NCBI RefSeq assembly: GCF_003838195.1
Contig: NZ_RCBY01000018.1
Coordinates: 1-62,039 of the forward strand
Reading direction: 5' to 3'
DNA from: Okeania hirsuta
GTDB taxonomy: Bacteria; Cyanobacteriota; Cyanobacteriia; Cyanobacteriales; Microcoleaceae
Length of the DNA: 62,039 nucleotides
Numbering within the stretch: position 1 is the first letter of the stretch; each line of letters starts with the position of its first letter. Under the pieces are notes generated by a model. The model was given only the letters and a program-made list of their open reading frames with translations, did no database searches and was not told the origin of the DNA. Of this stretch, positions 38,301 to 46,876 are shown piece after piece. A program made the translations under genes and the position numbers.

Positions 38301-39288
38301 CAAATTGATAATCTTTGTAGCTTTCTGTTTCAAATACTTTTTTACTGACTTGAGTCAAAAAATCTGTAAACTTGAGATTCCCTGAAATAGAATCTCTGAT
38401 CACCGTAACATTAGTAAAATTGCCAATAACTCCAGGGAATAATGGTTGATTTTCTCGGTTTTGTAATAAACCTACAAGTAAATCTTCTTCTCCTGTGTAG
38501 CGGTAAAGCAGGACTTTAAATACTGCTAATAGTATTTCTTCGACCTTGACTGTTTCTGTTTTTGCCAGTTGTTGAATTTGTTGACTTAATTGTAAATTTA
38601 TGGTACGCCTTATTGATTTTCCATTATAAGTTCTAATGGTTGGACGAGGAGAATTTGTGGGTAATTCTAACACTGGTAATTCATCAGCCAAATTCTGTTG
38701 CCAATAATCACCCAATTGTTTTCCTTCTGAACTATTGAGCAAGTCTAATTCTTTCTGAATATAATCTTCATAAGACTTATTTAATATGGGTAAATCTAGA
38801 GATTCATGATTAATTTTTGATTCATAGAGAGCAACAAATTCATTTACTAATATTAATAAAGACTCCCAATCTCCAGCTATTTGATGAACAGTCAATAACA
38901 AAATATTCTCTGTTACCGAACGTTTAAATAAACAAGCACGAAATACCCCGCTATTTTCTAAGTTAAAAGGACGTTTGAGCGAGTCAGATAAATGCCCTTC
39001 TAATTCCTCGTCGCTCCAAGATGAAGCAGAAATTTGTTCAAAATTAATATCGACATTTTCCTGAATTGTTTGAACTATTTTTCCATCTTGTTCGTAATAG
39101 ATACTGCGAAGAATAGAGTGACGTTCAATTAATACTTGTAGTGTATCTTTTACACTTTGAATATCCAGAGGTGATTTAATCTGAAATGCTACAGACACTT
39201 TGTCTGTTAAACCTGTAGCTTTGAATTTATACAGAAACCAATTTGCTTGCTGTATGTAGGAAGTAGAAATTGATCGTAAAGTAGACAA
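35314..39288 (-). CDS. mysE: MAA NRPS MysE with extra N-terminal condensation-like domain (C*-A-PCP-TE)
   Basis: A 1324-residue single-module NRPS. The condensation-like domain (1-430) has HQIAGDW (135-141) where active domains have HHxxxDG, so the catalytic second His is Gln136. The adenylation domain (about 450-950) has YTSGSTGKPKG, FDVSFQE, NQYGPSE, YKTGDLARY and NGKVNRRALP. I read its specificity code as D-V-Q-F-V-A-Q-V-V-K. A PCP (ELGGHS) and a type I thioesterase (GWSFGG, His in GNHF near the C-terminus) follow. Characterised MysE (A-PCP-TE) joins serine to mycosporine-glycine to make shinorine. The extra C-like domain makes this protein longer. Position in the mys locus and domain order support the name; the amino acid used is uncertain. 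Confidence 0.82.
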   Translation of the reverse strand: MSTLRSISTSYIQQANWFLYKFKATGLTDKVSVAFQIKSPLDIQSVKDTLQVLIERHSILRSIYYEQDGKIVQTIQENVDINFEQISASSWSDEELEGHLSDSLKRPFNLENSGVFRACLFKRSVTENILLLTVHQIAGDWESLLILVNEFVALYESKINHESLDLPILNKSYEDYIQKELDLLNSSEGKQLGDYWQQNLADELPVLELPTNSPRPTIRTYNGKSIRRTINLQLSQQIQQLAKTETVKVEEILLAVFKVLLYRYTGEEDLLVGLLQNRENQPLFPGVIGNFTNVTVIRDSISGNLKFTDFLTQVSKKVFETESYKDYQFALLVQQLKLSNLSYPPICQAAFGYYKFDKLFNAKELELEYYQLPQQKVDFELSLEAIQLEEYFWVDWKYNSDVLAAETVTQIAEHFQNLLIAIIENPQTEVDKLPILSEREKQQILVEWNNTKTDYPQGKCIHELFESQVEKNSDGIAVIFEDKKLTYSELNAKANQLAQYLQKLGVKPETHLGICVERSLEMVVGILGILKAGGAYVPLDSSYPSERLAYMLADAQVSVLLTQESLVTSLPEHQAQVVCLDKDWEAIAQLPTENLAKVAKPENLGYIIYTSGSTGKPKGVAMSQRALVNLIMWQQQEAIIGEGAKTLQFAPISFDVSFQEIFSTLYSGGTLVLVSPEVRRDSFALMQFMVDNEVDKLFVPFVALQQLATVAAQCQTLPQLREIVTAGEQLQITPDLIELMKRLPNCRLQNQYGPSESHVVSAYTLQGTAVNWPALPPIGRPIANNQLYILSRDLQPLPMGVPGELYIGGVGVANGYLNRPELTAEKFISNPFSDRGKSRLYKTGDLARYLPDGNIEFIGRIDNQVKIRGFRIEIGEIETTISQHPTVKETVVLAREDNPGNKRLVAYIVPETEANQEIVSQLKQYLKQKLAEYMVPSAFVVLSQLPLTPNGKVNRRALPVPDISSFSESNNIVAPRDDIEGKLAEIWSNILNINPVGIKNNFFELGGHSVLAVNLMAKIQQKFAKQLPLSTLFTNPTIEDLASLIRGENQVISSSLVPLQTQGNKQPFFCVHPAGGHVFYYQELSRYLGNNQPFYGLQAQGFNEGEKIFTNVEDMAEFYIKTIQEFQPEGPYQIGGWSFGGVVAFEMAQQLLQQGQKVSLLALLDPWVPILLDHNKKIDNLYMRGVLSRYFGGMFGITNLVSEDELIGLSSEEQIEFIIDKAEKLELFPQEATREQNRRFIDVIIGTLKATYSYKRRPYSGKVTVFRAEEKHPHGIDPQLVWVEMYAILDVVDMEVVMVPGNHFTFIKEPNNKVLAERLSEHLK

Positions 39289-39470
39289 AATTTGATTCCT
39301 CTTTAATTTAGCGAATATTGGCGTTGCTGATTTGAGGTATGATATCAGTTCTGGAGAAGAGCGCTAACAAAAAACTTTCTCTTCTACTACTTTCTTCTTA
39401 TTTCTTCCCTCCTGAGTCCTGACTCTTGACTCCTAAAAAATTAATATCATACACTAATTCAGCTATGCCT

Positions 39471-40442
39471 TTAGTCATTTTCCAGCTTGATAGCAGATGT
39501 GCTAGAAATAGCCAAATACATTCCAAATAAAATTACAAAGAAACTTACAACAGTCAAAAAATTCAGGCTTTCTGAGAAAATAGCCCAACCTTCCACCGCA
39601 CTGAGAGCAGGAATAATCAACGCCACTAAGCTACTAAACCCGGCAGATAACTTTTTGAGACAATAAGCCCAAAGTCCCATAGCAAGCATTTGACTAACGA
39701 GAGCTTGGGCAATTACTGCAAACCACCCATTTATCGAAGTTGGGAAAAGTTGCTCTTTGGCAATTAGAACAACAGGTAACATAAATAGAAAACTTGTTGT
39801 TGTAGACCAAGTCATAATAGTGACAGGGCTTAAATTACTACGGAGTCGCTGAATGACAAGTGGATGTATTCCAAAAAACACTGCTGAGAGCAAAGCTGCT
39901 AAACTTCCTAATAGTTCTTGGCTCATCCTCAATGATAACAGTTCTTTTGCTTCTAGTAAAGTTGCTCCAAAAATCGCAACTACCATACCAATCAAAAATC
40001 GATTGTCGAAAGTTTGACCTAAAGCTAGCCATCCTCCTAAGACGGTAAATATTGGCACCAGATTATGAATCATACTAGAGTTAGCAATACTCGTTTGATT
40101 TAAAGACCAAGCCCAAAGCATTAGACCTACTGATATAAGAACACCATCTATTATTAGTAGCTTTGCCCTATTAACTAGATGGTGCTTTTGTTGTTCGAGT
40201 TGAGTTTCTTTATTTCGGTATCGATGGCGTACTGTCAATAAAGTATTTAGCAGCCAAAAGGCAACAGCGGCTATCCAAAAACGATTAAATGCTGTAGCGT
40301 TTGGTCCTATTTCCAGTTCGCTCAAACGGATAAAAATGGGTGAAAAAGAGAGACAGATTATGCTAGCTGTTAATGCAACTAAGGAATCTATCGGTAAAAA
40401 TGAGACAAACTGTAGCTTTAATAATTTTGCTTGAGCATTCAT
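39471..40442 (-). CDS. EamA/DMT-family permease (copy 2)
   Basis: A 323-residue protein with ten hydrophobic segments arranged as two EamA repeats, a member of the drug/metabolite transporter superfamily in the inner membrane. It is closely similar along its length to the protein at 42714-43709 (shared SLSPIFIRLSE / SFSPIFIRLSE, MIHNLVPIFTVLGGWLAL, VEGWAIFSE). The two genes arose by duplication and now flank mysD. Likely to export the MAA product or an intermediate; direction and substrate are inference. Confidence 0.88.
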   Translation of the reverse strand: MNAQAKLLKLQFVSFLPIDSLVALTASIICLSFSPIFIRLSELEIGPNATAFNRFWIAAVAFWLLNTLLTVRHRYRNKETQLEQQKHHLVNRAKLLIIDGVLISVGLMLWAWSLNQTSIANSSMIHNLVPIFTVLGGWLALGQTFDNRFLIGMVVAIFGATLLEAKELLSLRMSQELLGSLAALLSAVFFGIHPLVIQRLRSNLSPVTIMTWSTTTSFLFMLPVVLIAKEQLFPTSINGWFAVIAQALVSQMLAMGLWAYCLKKLSAGFSSLVALIIPALSAVEGWAIFSESLNFLTVVSFFVILFGMYLAISSTSAIKLEND

Positions 40443-40863
40443 CTTTTTTTTTCTAGGCTAAGTCACATGGGAATGATAATAACGATAAATTAAGGCTGCT
40501 GAATAGCCAGTGTCCTAATTAGAACAGGACTTACCCATGAGGTACGAAAAACTAGGACTTGAGATTGCTTCCCTAGACGGAAATACGTTGAGGTGCTTGT
40601 CACCCCTTGAGACTCTAATGTTTACTTATCTGTAGGGACGTTGCATGCAATGTCCCTACCCACTCCCCTACTCCCCACTCCCTAACTCCTCTGCTCAATA
40701 AAATGAGAAATGGTATTATCAAAATAATATGGGTCGCGCAACCCTGCCTTTTAAGGCGAAATGTTTTTGGAGGCTTGCTCAAATCCCCTACTTCCCCTCC
40801 TGGGAGGGGGAGGGGCGAGGGGTGGGTTAACTTCTGACTTTTGACTTCTGACTTCTGACTTCA
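40443..40863. repeat. Repeat-rich spacer between mysD and EamA copy 2
   Basis: Holds a 28-bp near-perfect palindrome at 40632-40659 (GTAGGGACGTTGCA and partner), a type of hairpin common in cyanobacterial spacers, then ctcccca-type repeats and the G/C hairpin cccctcctgggagggggagg (about 40793-40812). No gene seen. Confidence 0.5.
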
Positions 40864-41973
40864 TTAAATCTTTGCTACTTGCTCTGATTTGCTGTACTTA
40901 AACAATGAACCACAAGCTACGCGAGTTCTCCCTGCTGCTGCACTCCACAGTTGCAAAGCCACATCTTCTAAACTTTGCCCATCAGCTTGAAGCATCCGAG
41001 AAATCATGCTAATTTTGCCGAAAGACCAAAATAATCCTGCTTCAAGCAGATATGGCTCATTGGTTTTTGCGTGTACTCGGAAGTCATACAAGGAGTAATC
41101 ACGACATCCCAATGCAATATGAGCCTTCTTAGCACTATCGCCAAGTTTCTTGAATAGTTCTGGTGTGACATTCGCTGGACATACTGGCTTCACTTCTGGT
41201 TTCTCAGGTTGTTTTCCAGGAGTTCCGTCTGATTTTAGCTCCAACTTATCATGTACAGTTCTAATAGGGTGTTCCTCCGTGACTAAGTACTCTATCATCG
41301 GCAAGACGGACAACTTACCTTCATACTCAACCACACCTACACGAAATTCCCTTCCAGGAATATAATCCTCCACTAACAACGTCTCGTCTAGTTTAAACCC
41401 AACTTTCAATGCTTCCTCTATTTGAGATTCATCCCACACCAATGTCACACCCAAAGAATTGTCTTCCGAGGTAGGTTTCACTACAAAGGGCGGCTCCATT
41501 GTTAATTTATCTCCTCGGCGTAGTTGTTGTGCTTTGGCAACCAGGACATCAGATGCAGAAACAATGCTCCTTGTCTGTGCTTTGTTAGTTGCTAATGCTG
41601 TGCAATGGGATGGCGACCCAACCACGGGGATACCAATGATATCCTCAAATAAAGCCCTGAAACTGGTCATTCCAGGAAAGCAGAACATATGGGGAACTAC
41701 TACATCAATCTGAGGTAGTCGAGGAATCATATCCTGGAGAGACATCTTTTCTGACAAGGAATCTAAGGATGTTCCTAACTGCCAAAGACTGTCAGGATTT
41801 ACGACTGCATAGTAGCTACTGACACCCACTGGTTGTACTACTTCTTTGGCGTAGATTATTGATAAGTTGTAGTAAAAGTCAGAGACAATGGAACCTGCGA
41901 GGTGCAATACTCGTAACATTGGCATTGTCTTTAAGGATGAAGGTTGAGTCTGAGAAATTTTTTCTAATGTCAT
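40864..41973 (-). CDS. mysD: MAA D-Ala-D-Ala ligase-like enzyme MysD
   Basis: A 369-residue ATP-grasp ligase that attaches a second amino acid to mycosporine-glycine, giving imino-MAAs such as shinorine or porphyra-334. Visible features: N-terminal LHLAGSIVSDFYYNLS, GIPVVGSPSHCTALATNKAQT (about 115-135, as in D-Ala-D-Ala ligases), the ATP-binding region PPFVVKPTSEDNSLGVTLVW, VEDYIPGREFRVGVVE, and the metal/substrate segment YSLYDFRVH...LLEAG. A Lys/Pro-rich loop (DGTPGKQPEKPEVKP) follows the central domain. Its coexistence with mysE is unusual, because the two normally replace one another. Confidence 0.88.
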   Translation of the reverse strand: MTLEKISQTQPSSLKTMPMLRVLHLAGSIVSDFYYNLSIIYAKEVVQPVGVSSYYAVVNPDSLWQLGTSLDSLSEKMSLQDMIPRLPQIDVVVPHMFCFPGMTSFRALFEDIIGIPVVGSPSHCTALATNKAQTRSIVSASDVLVAKAQQLRRGDKLTMEPPFVVKPTSEDNSLGVTLVWDESQIEEALKVGFKLDETLLVEDYIPGREFRVGVVEYEGKLSVLPMIEYLVTEEHPIRTVHDKLELKSDGTPGKQPEKPEVKPVCPANVTPELFKKLGDSAKKAHIALGCRDYSLYDFRVHAKTNEPYLLEAGLFWSFGKISMISRMLQADGQSLEDVALQLWSAAAGRTRVACGSLFKYSKSEQVAKI

Positions 41974-42465
41974 AATGGCGTTGTTTTGTTTCTATTAAAT
42001 TAGTTAATTGTGTCCTAAATTTTAACAAAACAAAAAAAGTAGAAAAATTAATTTTTATTAATTTTGACTAGTTTCATATCACGAATATTAAATATATTAC
42101 CAAAAACTGTAGGACTTTTCTAGGTGATTTTGTATTGAGTCTACTGTGGACTACAGCCAGACAATAACATCCCCTAGCTTCCACTTAAATATTACTGCAT
42201 TTTTCTATTTTTTTTCCCCAATTATTTAGCCTAATATTCTGTTATTTTACTTTGAAGGTAGTTCTTTTTCATTAGTTTTCAATGTTTTATCTTCATCTGA
42301 AAAAAAACTGTAATTTTATCTTAGATGAAGCTAAACTAGTGCCGCTACACGGAAGTTAAAAGTCAAAACTTAAAAGTCAATCATTTTTGATTTGTAATTG
42401 TTTTAGGATTTTGTAACTGGTCAGTTATTTCCACCATCCTGCACTAAGGAGATTTTCAATCAAGT
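41974..42465. other. Spacer upstream of mysD
   Basis: About 490 bp, AT-rich, with poly-A/T tracts. Should carry the mysD ribosome binding site and possibly a local promoter, since the upstream gene ends more than 700 bp away. No repeat element or gene recognised. Confidence 0.35.
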
Positions 42466-42717
42466 TCATAAAATAAAATTAAGGGGTTGCTGAATCAATG
42501 AATATTTAGGGAAGTTGACATTCCATGTACTTCCCTTATACCTTCCCTCCAACTCCTGACTCCTGACTCCTGGCAAAAAACTGAATCGCCGACAAATATC
42601 CCAAATGCGTTCTATAAATACTGATGATATTAAAGCTTCTAAATCCCCGAGTATTTCGTCTCTGGTTAATAATGAGATGTCATTTATTCTAGCAAAGCTC
42701 TCAACTTTTGCCTTCAA
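42466..42717 (-). CDS. Possible small hypothetical or gene remnant
   Basis: An 83-codon frame opening with TTG that overlaps the stop of the EamA gene. The first about 45 residues (RINDISLLTRDEILGDLEAL, then ISSVFIERIWDICRRF) look protein-like. The rest (from about 42570 down) is encoded by tgactcc heptamer repeats, which usually means a coding remnant running into repeat DNA. Whether it is translated is doubtful. Confidence 0.25.
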   Translation of the reverse strand: MKAKVESFARINDISLLTRDEILGDLEALISSVFIERIWDICRRFSFLPGVRSQELEGRYKGSTWNVNFPKYSLIQQPLNFIL

Positions 42718-43709
42718 TAAGAAGGTTCAACTTTCGGTTTGATAGCAGACCTACTAGAGATAGCCAAATACATTCCCAATAAAATTACAAAGAAACTTAC
42801 CGAAGTCAACAAGCTAAGATTTTCTGAGAAAATTGCCCAACCTTCGACAGCGCTGAGAACAGGAATAAATAACGCAACTAGACTAGTAAGTCCAGCAGAT
42901 AACCTTTTGAGAGAATAAGCCAAAAGTCCTATACCTAACATTTGAGCAACAACGGCTTGAGCAATAACTGAAAACCAACCAGTGAAAGAACTTGGAAAAA
43001 GTTGCTCTTCAACAATTAGAGCAAAAGGCAATAATAATAGAGAGCTAGTTGCCGAAGACCAAGTCATAATCGTGATTGGGTTGATATGAGATCGGAGTTG
43101 CTCAACTATCAGTGGGTGTATGCCAAAAAATACTGCTGAAAGTAATGCTGCCAAATCTCCTAGTAGTTGTTGGCTGACTCTTAGTGATAAAAGGTCATTC
43201 ATTTCTAATAATGCAGATCCAGCGAGCGCCACAAACATACCTAGCAGAAATCGATGGTCAAAGGTTTGACTTAAAGCTAGCCACCCTCCTAAAACAGTAA
43301 ATATGGGAACCAGATTATGCATCATGCTAGCGTTGGCAATGCTTGTCTGAGTCAAAGACCAAGCCCAAAATGTTAGACCCATCGAGAGAATAACCCCATC
43401 TGCTATCATCAGTAGCTTGGCTCTGTGAAGTAGATGGGGTTTTTGTTGATCTGATTGGATTTCCTTTTGGGTTTCCTTTTTTCGTTCTCGGTGGCGCACA
43501 GCCAAAAATCGACTCACTAACCCAAAGGCAACAGTCGCAATCCACAAGCGATTAAATATTGCGGCATTGGGACCGATTTCATATTCGCTCAAACGGATGA
43601 AAATTGGTGATAAAGATAGACATATCGTCCCACCCATTAATGCAGCTAAACAGTCTATCGGTAATGATAAGAATAATTGTAATCGTGATACTTTATTTGG
43701 AGCATCCAT
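42714..43709 (-). CDS. EamA/DMT-family permease (copy 1)
   Basis: A 331-residue ten-helix transporter of the drug/metabolite superfamily, close paralogue of the protein at 39471-40442. The first EamA half runs about 15-160 and the second about 175-315. The cytosolic loop after helix 2 is longer and more charged here (RERKKETQKEIQSDQQK). It lies 44 bp downstream of the sodium-solute symporter gene on the same strand, so the two are probably co-transcribed. A role in exporting MAA or amino acid precursors is suggested by context only. Confidence 0.88.
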   Translation of the reverse strand: MDAPNKVSRLQLFLSLPIDCLAALMGGTICLSLSPIFIRLSEYEIGPNAAIFNRLWIATVAFGLVSRFLAVRHRERKKETQKEIQSDQQKPHLLHRAKLLMIADGVILSMGLTFWAWSLTQTSIANASMMHNLVPIFTVLGGWLALSQTFDHRFLLGMFVALAGSALLEMNDLLSLRVSQQLLGDLAALLSAVFFGIHPLIVEQLRSHINPITIMTWSSATSSLLLLPFALIVEEQLFPSSFTGWFSVIAQAVVAQMLGIGLLAYSLKRLSAGLTSLVALFIPVLSAVEGWAIFSENLSLLTSVSFFVILLGMYLAISSRSAIKPKVEPSY

Positions 43710-43753
43710 CTTTTTCCGTCTCGATCAAACTGATACAAAGTAGTACAATTTTT

Positions 43754-45190
43754 TTATTTACTCAACTCTCTAGAGTCGGTCAAAAAATAAACAATTCCAT
43801 AAACAATAAAGCCTGTAGCCATACCGGGAAGTACTTCATAAATAGCACTAGATAACCCAAGTCCTAAATTCCAGGCTATGGAAACAATAATACCAATAAT
43901 CATCATGGCGATCGCTACTGGCACACTTATAGGTTTTTGCCAAACCCGCAATACCAATAATGGGCCTAAACCACAAGCTAAAATTGACCAAGAGAAAATT
44001 ACTAAAGCGAATACGTTATTGTCTCCTGTTAGGGCAATTACTAATACAATAGCTGTGACAACTAACGTGGCAATTTTAGCCATTCTATAAGAATTAGCTG
44101 TATTAGGAATCAAGTCTTGACTCAATGCAGCCGAACAAGATAGAATCTGAGAGTCTGCTGTGGAAATTGCTGCTGAAAATAATCCTGCTAACATTAACCC
44201 CACCATCACTGCTGGTAAAAGTTCCATAGATAGATAAGGTAATGCCAATTCTGGGTCACTTGATGTGATTAAATCTGGCAACAATGCTCTTGCAGTTAAC
44301 CCAACACCGAAGGCTGTGGCAGAGTTTATTTGACCGCAGACAAATTTGATGTTTCGAGCAAAAGCCACATTCTCTGCGGAGTCAATTGCCATTGCTCGTA
44401 CTAATATATGAGGCTGACCGACAGCGCCAAATCCTGCCACTATCCATCCCAAAAAGTAAGGGAAAAATCCCCAAGGCAGATTAGCGGGAATCAAATTTGT
44501 TAAGGTGGGGTCAATTGCATTGAGTTTTGTCCAAAGTTCTCCAAACCCACCACAGTTAATCAAACCGACTATACACAGAACTAATAAGGAGCCAATCATC
44601 AAAATTGCCTGCACTGAATCAGTCCATATAGAAGCACGAATGCCTCCTGAAAAACAGTATATAACGACAATTACAGCTCCAATGATAACTCCTAATTGAT
44701 AGTTCCAGCCAAATATTGCATTTAGTCCTTTGCTTGCTGCTACCAGTTGAGCTGAAGCATAAGTACCGAGAAAAGCAATAGTAATTAAGGCTGAAATTAT
44801 TGTAATCAAGCGCCCGTTATTTTTTCCTGACCTTAGATTTTCTTGACCGAGGAATGAGGAAACTGTATCTGAATTTGTTTGTTGAGAGACTAACCTCAAC
44901 TTTTTGAATATCAACCACCAAGCAATATAGTCTCCTATTGCCCAAGCAACAGGTATCCAAATGGAAGCAACTCCTACTTTGTAGGTAAAGCCAATTACTC
45001 CAATGAATAAATATCCACTCTGACCTGTTGCCATTGCTGATAAAGCTGTCAACCAGGGATTAACATTTCTACTAGCAAGTAGGTAATCATTTGTTGTGTT
45101 TTGTTTTTGGGTTGCGGAGTAAATGCCTACTACTGTAAATGAAAGTAAAAAGGCAATAAATGTTATCGCAATCCAAATTTGTTGATCCAT
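43754..45190 (-). CDS. Sodium:solute symporter (SSS/PutP-type)
   Basis: A membrane protein of about 478 residues with around 13 hydrophobic segments and SSS-family features: YLLASRNVNPWLTALSAMATG near the N-terminus, GGIRASIWTDSVQAILM in the middle and SAAISTADSQILSCSA later. The frame is open 31 codons further upstream (to 45283), but that part is basic and lacks membrane character. The ATG at 45190 (MDQQIWIAI) is the better start. The family imports proline, pantothenate, sugars or other solutes with sodium. With panD and amino-acid-ligating enzymes around it, uptake of an amino acid substrate is plausible but unproven. Confidence 0.85.
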   Translation of the reverse strand: MDQQIWIAITFIAFLLSFTVVGIYSATQKQNTTNDYLLASRNVNPWLTALSAMATGQSGYLFIGVIGFTYKVGVASIWIPVAWAIGDYIAWWLIFKKLRLVSQQTNSDTVSSFLGQENLRSGKNNGRLITIISALITIAFLGTYASAQLVAASKGLNAIFGWNYQLGVIIGAVIVVIYCFSGGIRASIWTDSVQAILMIGSLLVLCIVGLINCGGFGELWTKLNAIDPTLTNLIPANLPWGFFPYFLGWIVAGFGAVGQPHILVRAMAIDSAENVAFARNIKFVCGQINSATAFGVGLTARALLPDLITSSDPELALPYLSMELLPAVMVGLMLAGLFSAAISTADSQILSCSAALSQDLIPNTANSYRMAKIATLVVTAIVLVIALTGDNNVFALVIFSWSILACGLGPLLVLRVWQKPISVPVAIAMMIIGIIVSIAWNLGLGLSSAIYEVLPGMATGFIVYGIVYFLTDSRELSK

Positions 45191-45436
45191 AAAAATTGAT
45201 GATTTAACCTTAGTAGAAATCTGTTTTTTCTTTCTTAATTTCTGGTAAGCATTTAGCTGCCAGCTATCAGATCTCAGCTTCATTTAAAGCAAGCTAGTCC
45301 TTCTTGTACTTCAATTCTCTTGTTGAAAATGTAGTAGAAGTTAAACAAATGCTTGCTTCATTTATTCATTCATTAAAGAAAATGAGAGCTAAACGCTTAC
45401 GGTTTCTGAGCTTACATTCTACAGAAATCCAATTTG

Positions 45437-46801
45437 TTAATCTCCGCCCAATTCTACTAATTTCCCAATATTAAAATCAATTCTTACCCACCCCTTTAAT
45501 TTTTGCAGATTACCTAACAAAAGTAAAGGAATTTGCCAATGGTGTACCATCAAAAATGGTAAGGGGTCATTTATTTGAAAAATACCATCTGTTCCTTGAA
45601 AAATTCTGTTAATCCAAGTTTTTAATTGTCCCAAAGATCTAATTCCTGTCAGTCGCCATAATTCATGGTAAGTCCAATAAGTAGGTTTACTATTTGGCAG
45701 TGGTATTAGTGAGGCTTCATTTTCATCTTTACTATCTTTCAAATAAGCATCTGCTACTCCTGGATGGTCGTAAAATGTTGTAATAGCTGAGTGAGTTCTA
45801 GGATTACATTCTATGGGATAAACTCGACCATCTTCTGTTTGAATAAAGTCAAAGGATATTTGCCCAGTAATATTTAATTCTCTGACAAATTTTTCTACCC
45901 ATTGATAGATTTGAGGTCTATCTACATGATGATAATTGACTTGAAATTCTGATGATTCGCAACAACAATAGAGTCTAACTTTACCCTTTCTGACAGTGCT
46001 ATGGGTACAATATTCTTTGCCTTTCACAAATTCTTGCATAATCCAGGGTCTCTGTTCGCTAATCGGCAAACTATTGACAAATTCCTCCATTTCTGCTTTT
46101 GAATTCATGGGCAGTTTTGTCATATCTAAACGACGCACTGAATCGTAAGGGATACTTTTGAGAATATATTTACTCCCATCAGTAGCAAAGTCAAAATTGA
46201 GAACTTGTTCAGGATTTGTAATTAAAAATGATTTTGGTACAGATAAACCAAAACTTTTAGCTTTTTCAATAAATGTAAATTTATTATCTAATAGTTGCGT
46301 AATTTCAGCGTCAAAATGCAATACTTCACAATGTTCCGATATAAGTGGTTTTGCTAAAGATTCATAGTAGCTTCCTGCCGGACTAGAAACTGGAATAAAT
46401 ACATCTATCTTTTCTTTTTTAATAATCTCTAATAATCCTTGAGAATAGCCTTCCCAATCTTTTTGGGGAAAGGGTAATGTGTAGAAACCTGTAACAGCAT
46501 TAGAAAATCTATTTCCTGATAACCAATATTTATTTGCTTCTAGCAGAAAAACTTTGTGCCCTGCGGCATGGAATGAACGGGCAAGTTGCAAACATTTTGT
46601 CATTTTTGCACCCGTAATTAGGATGTTTTTTGGGTTTTCAGCTACTACTTTTTTTTGAAAAGGTTGACTGATAAAATTCCATAGCAGCGATGGTATTACT
46701 TTCAGGAAATTGAAAGGTAAAACAATTAATAATAAAATTAGAGTGCCGAGATTTTGGAAAAGTGCATAAGCACGTCCTTGAACAAATAAAATTAGTGCCA
46801 T
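45437..46801 (-). CDS. mysC: MAA ATP-grasp ligase MysC
   Basis: A 454-residue ATP-grasp enzyme that phosphorylates 4-deoxygadusol and couples glycine to give mycosporine-glycine. A hydrophobic N-terminal stretch (about 15-45) may touch the membrane. The Rossmann-like part starts NILITGAKMTKCLQLARSF, and the ATP-grasp region includes YILKSIPYDSVRRLD, RPWIMQEFVKGKEYCTHS and the metal-binding end PIECNPRTHSAITTFYDH. Length and motifs fit characterised MysC. It lies 75 bp downstream of panD on the same strand, likely one transcript. Confidence 0.93.
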   Translation of the reverse strand: MALILFVQGRAYALFQNLGTLILLLIVLPFNFLKVIPSLLWNFISQPFQKKVVAENPKNILITGAKMTKCLQLARSFHAAGHKVFLLEANKYWLSGNRFSNAVTGFYTLPFPQKDWEGYSQGLLEIIKKEKIDVFIPVSSPAGSYYESLAKPLISEHCEVLHFDAEITQLLDNKFTFIEKAKSFGLSVPKSFLITNPEQVLNFDFATDGSKYILKSIPYDSVRRLDMTKLPMNSKAEMEEFVNSLPISEQRPWIMQEFVKGKEYCTHSTVRKGKVRLYCCCESSEFQVNYHHVDRPQIYQWVEKFVRELNITGQISFDFIQTEDGRVYPIECNPRTHSAITTFYDHPGVADAYLKDSKDENEASLIPLPNSKPTYWTYHELWRLTGIRSLGQLKTWINRIFQGTDGIFQINDPLPFLMVHHWQIPLLLLGNLQKLKGWVRIDFNIGKLVELGGD

Positions 46802-46876
46802 GTTATTATTTATAATCAGGAAAAAAGTGTTAAGTTTTTGAGAATAAAAATTTAGCTGTAGAGGTAGGTCTAAGTA

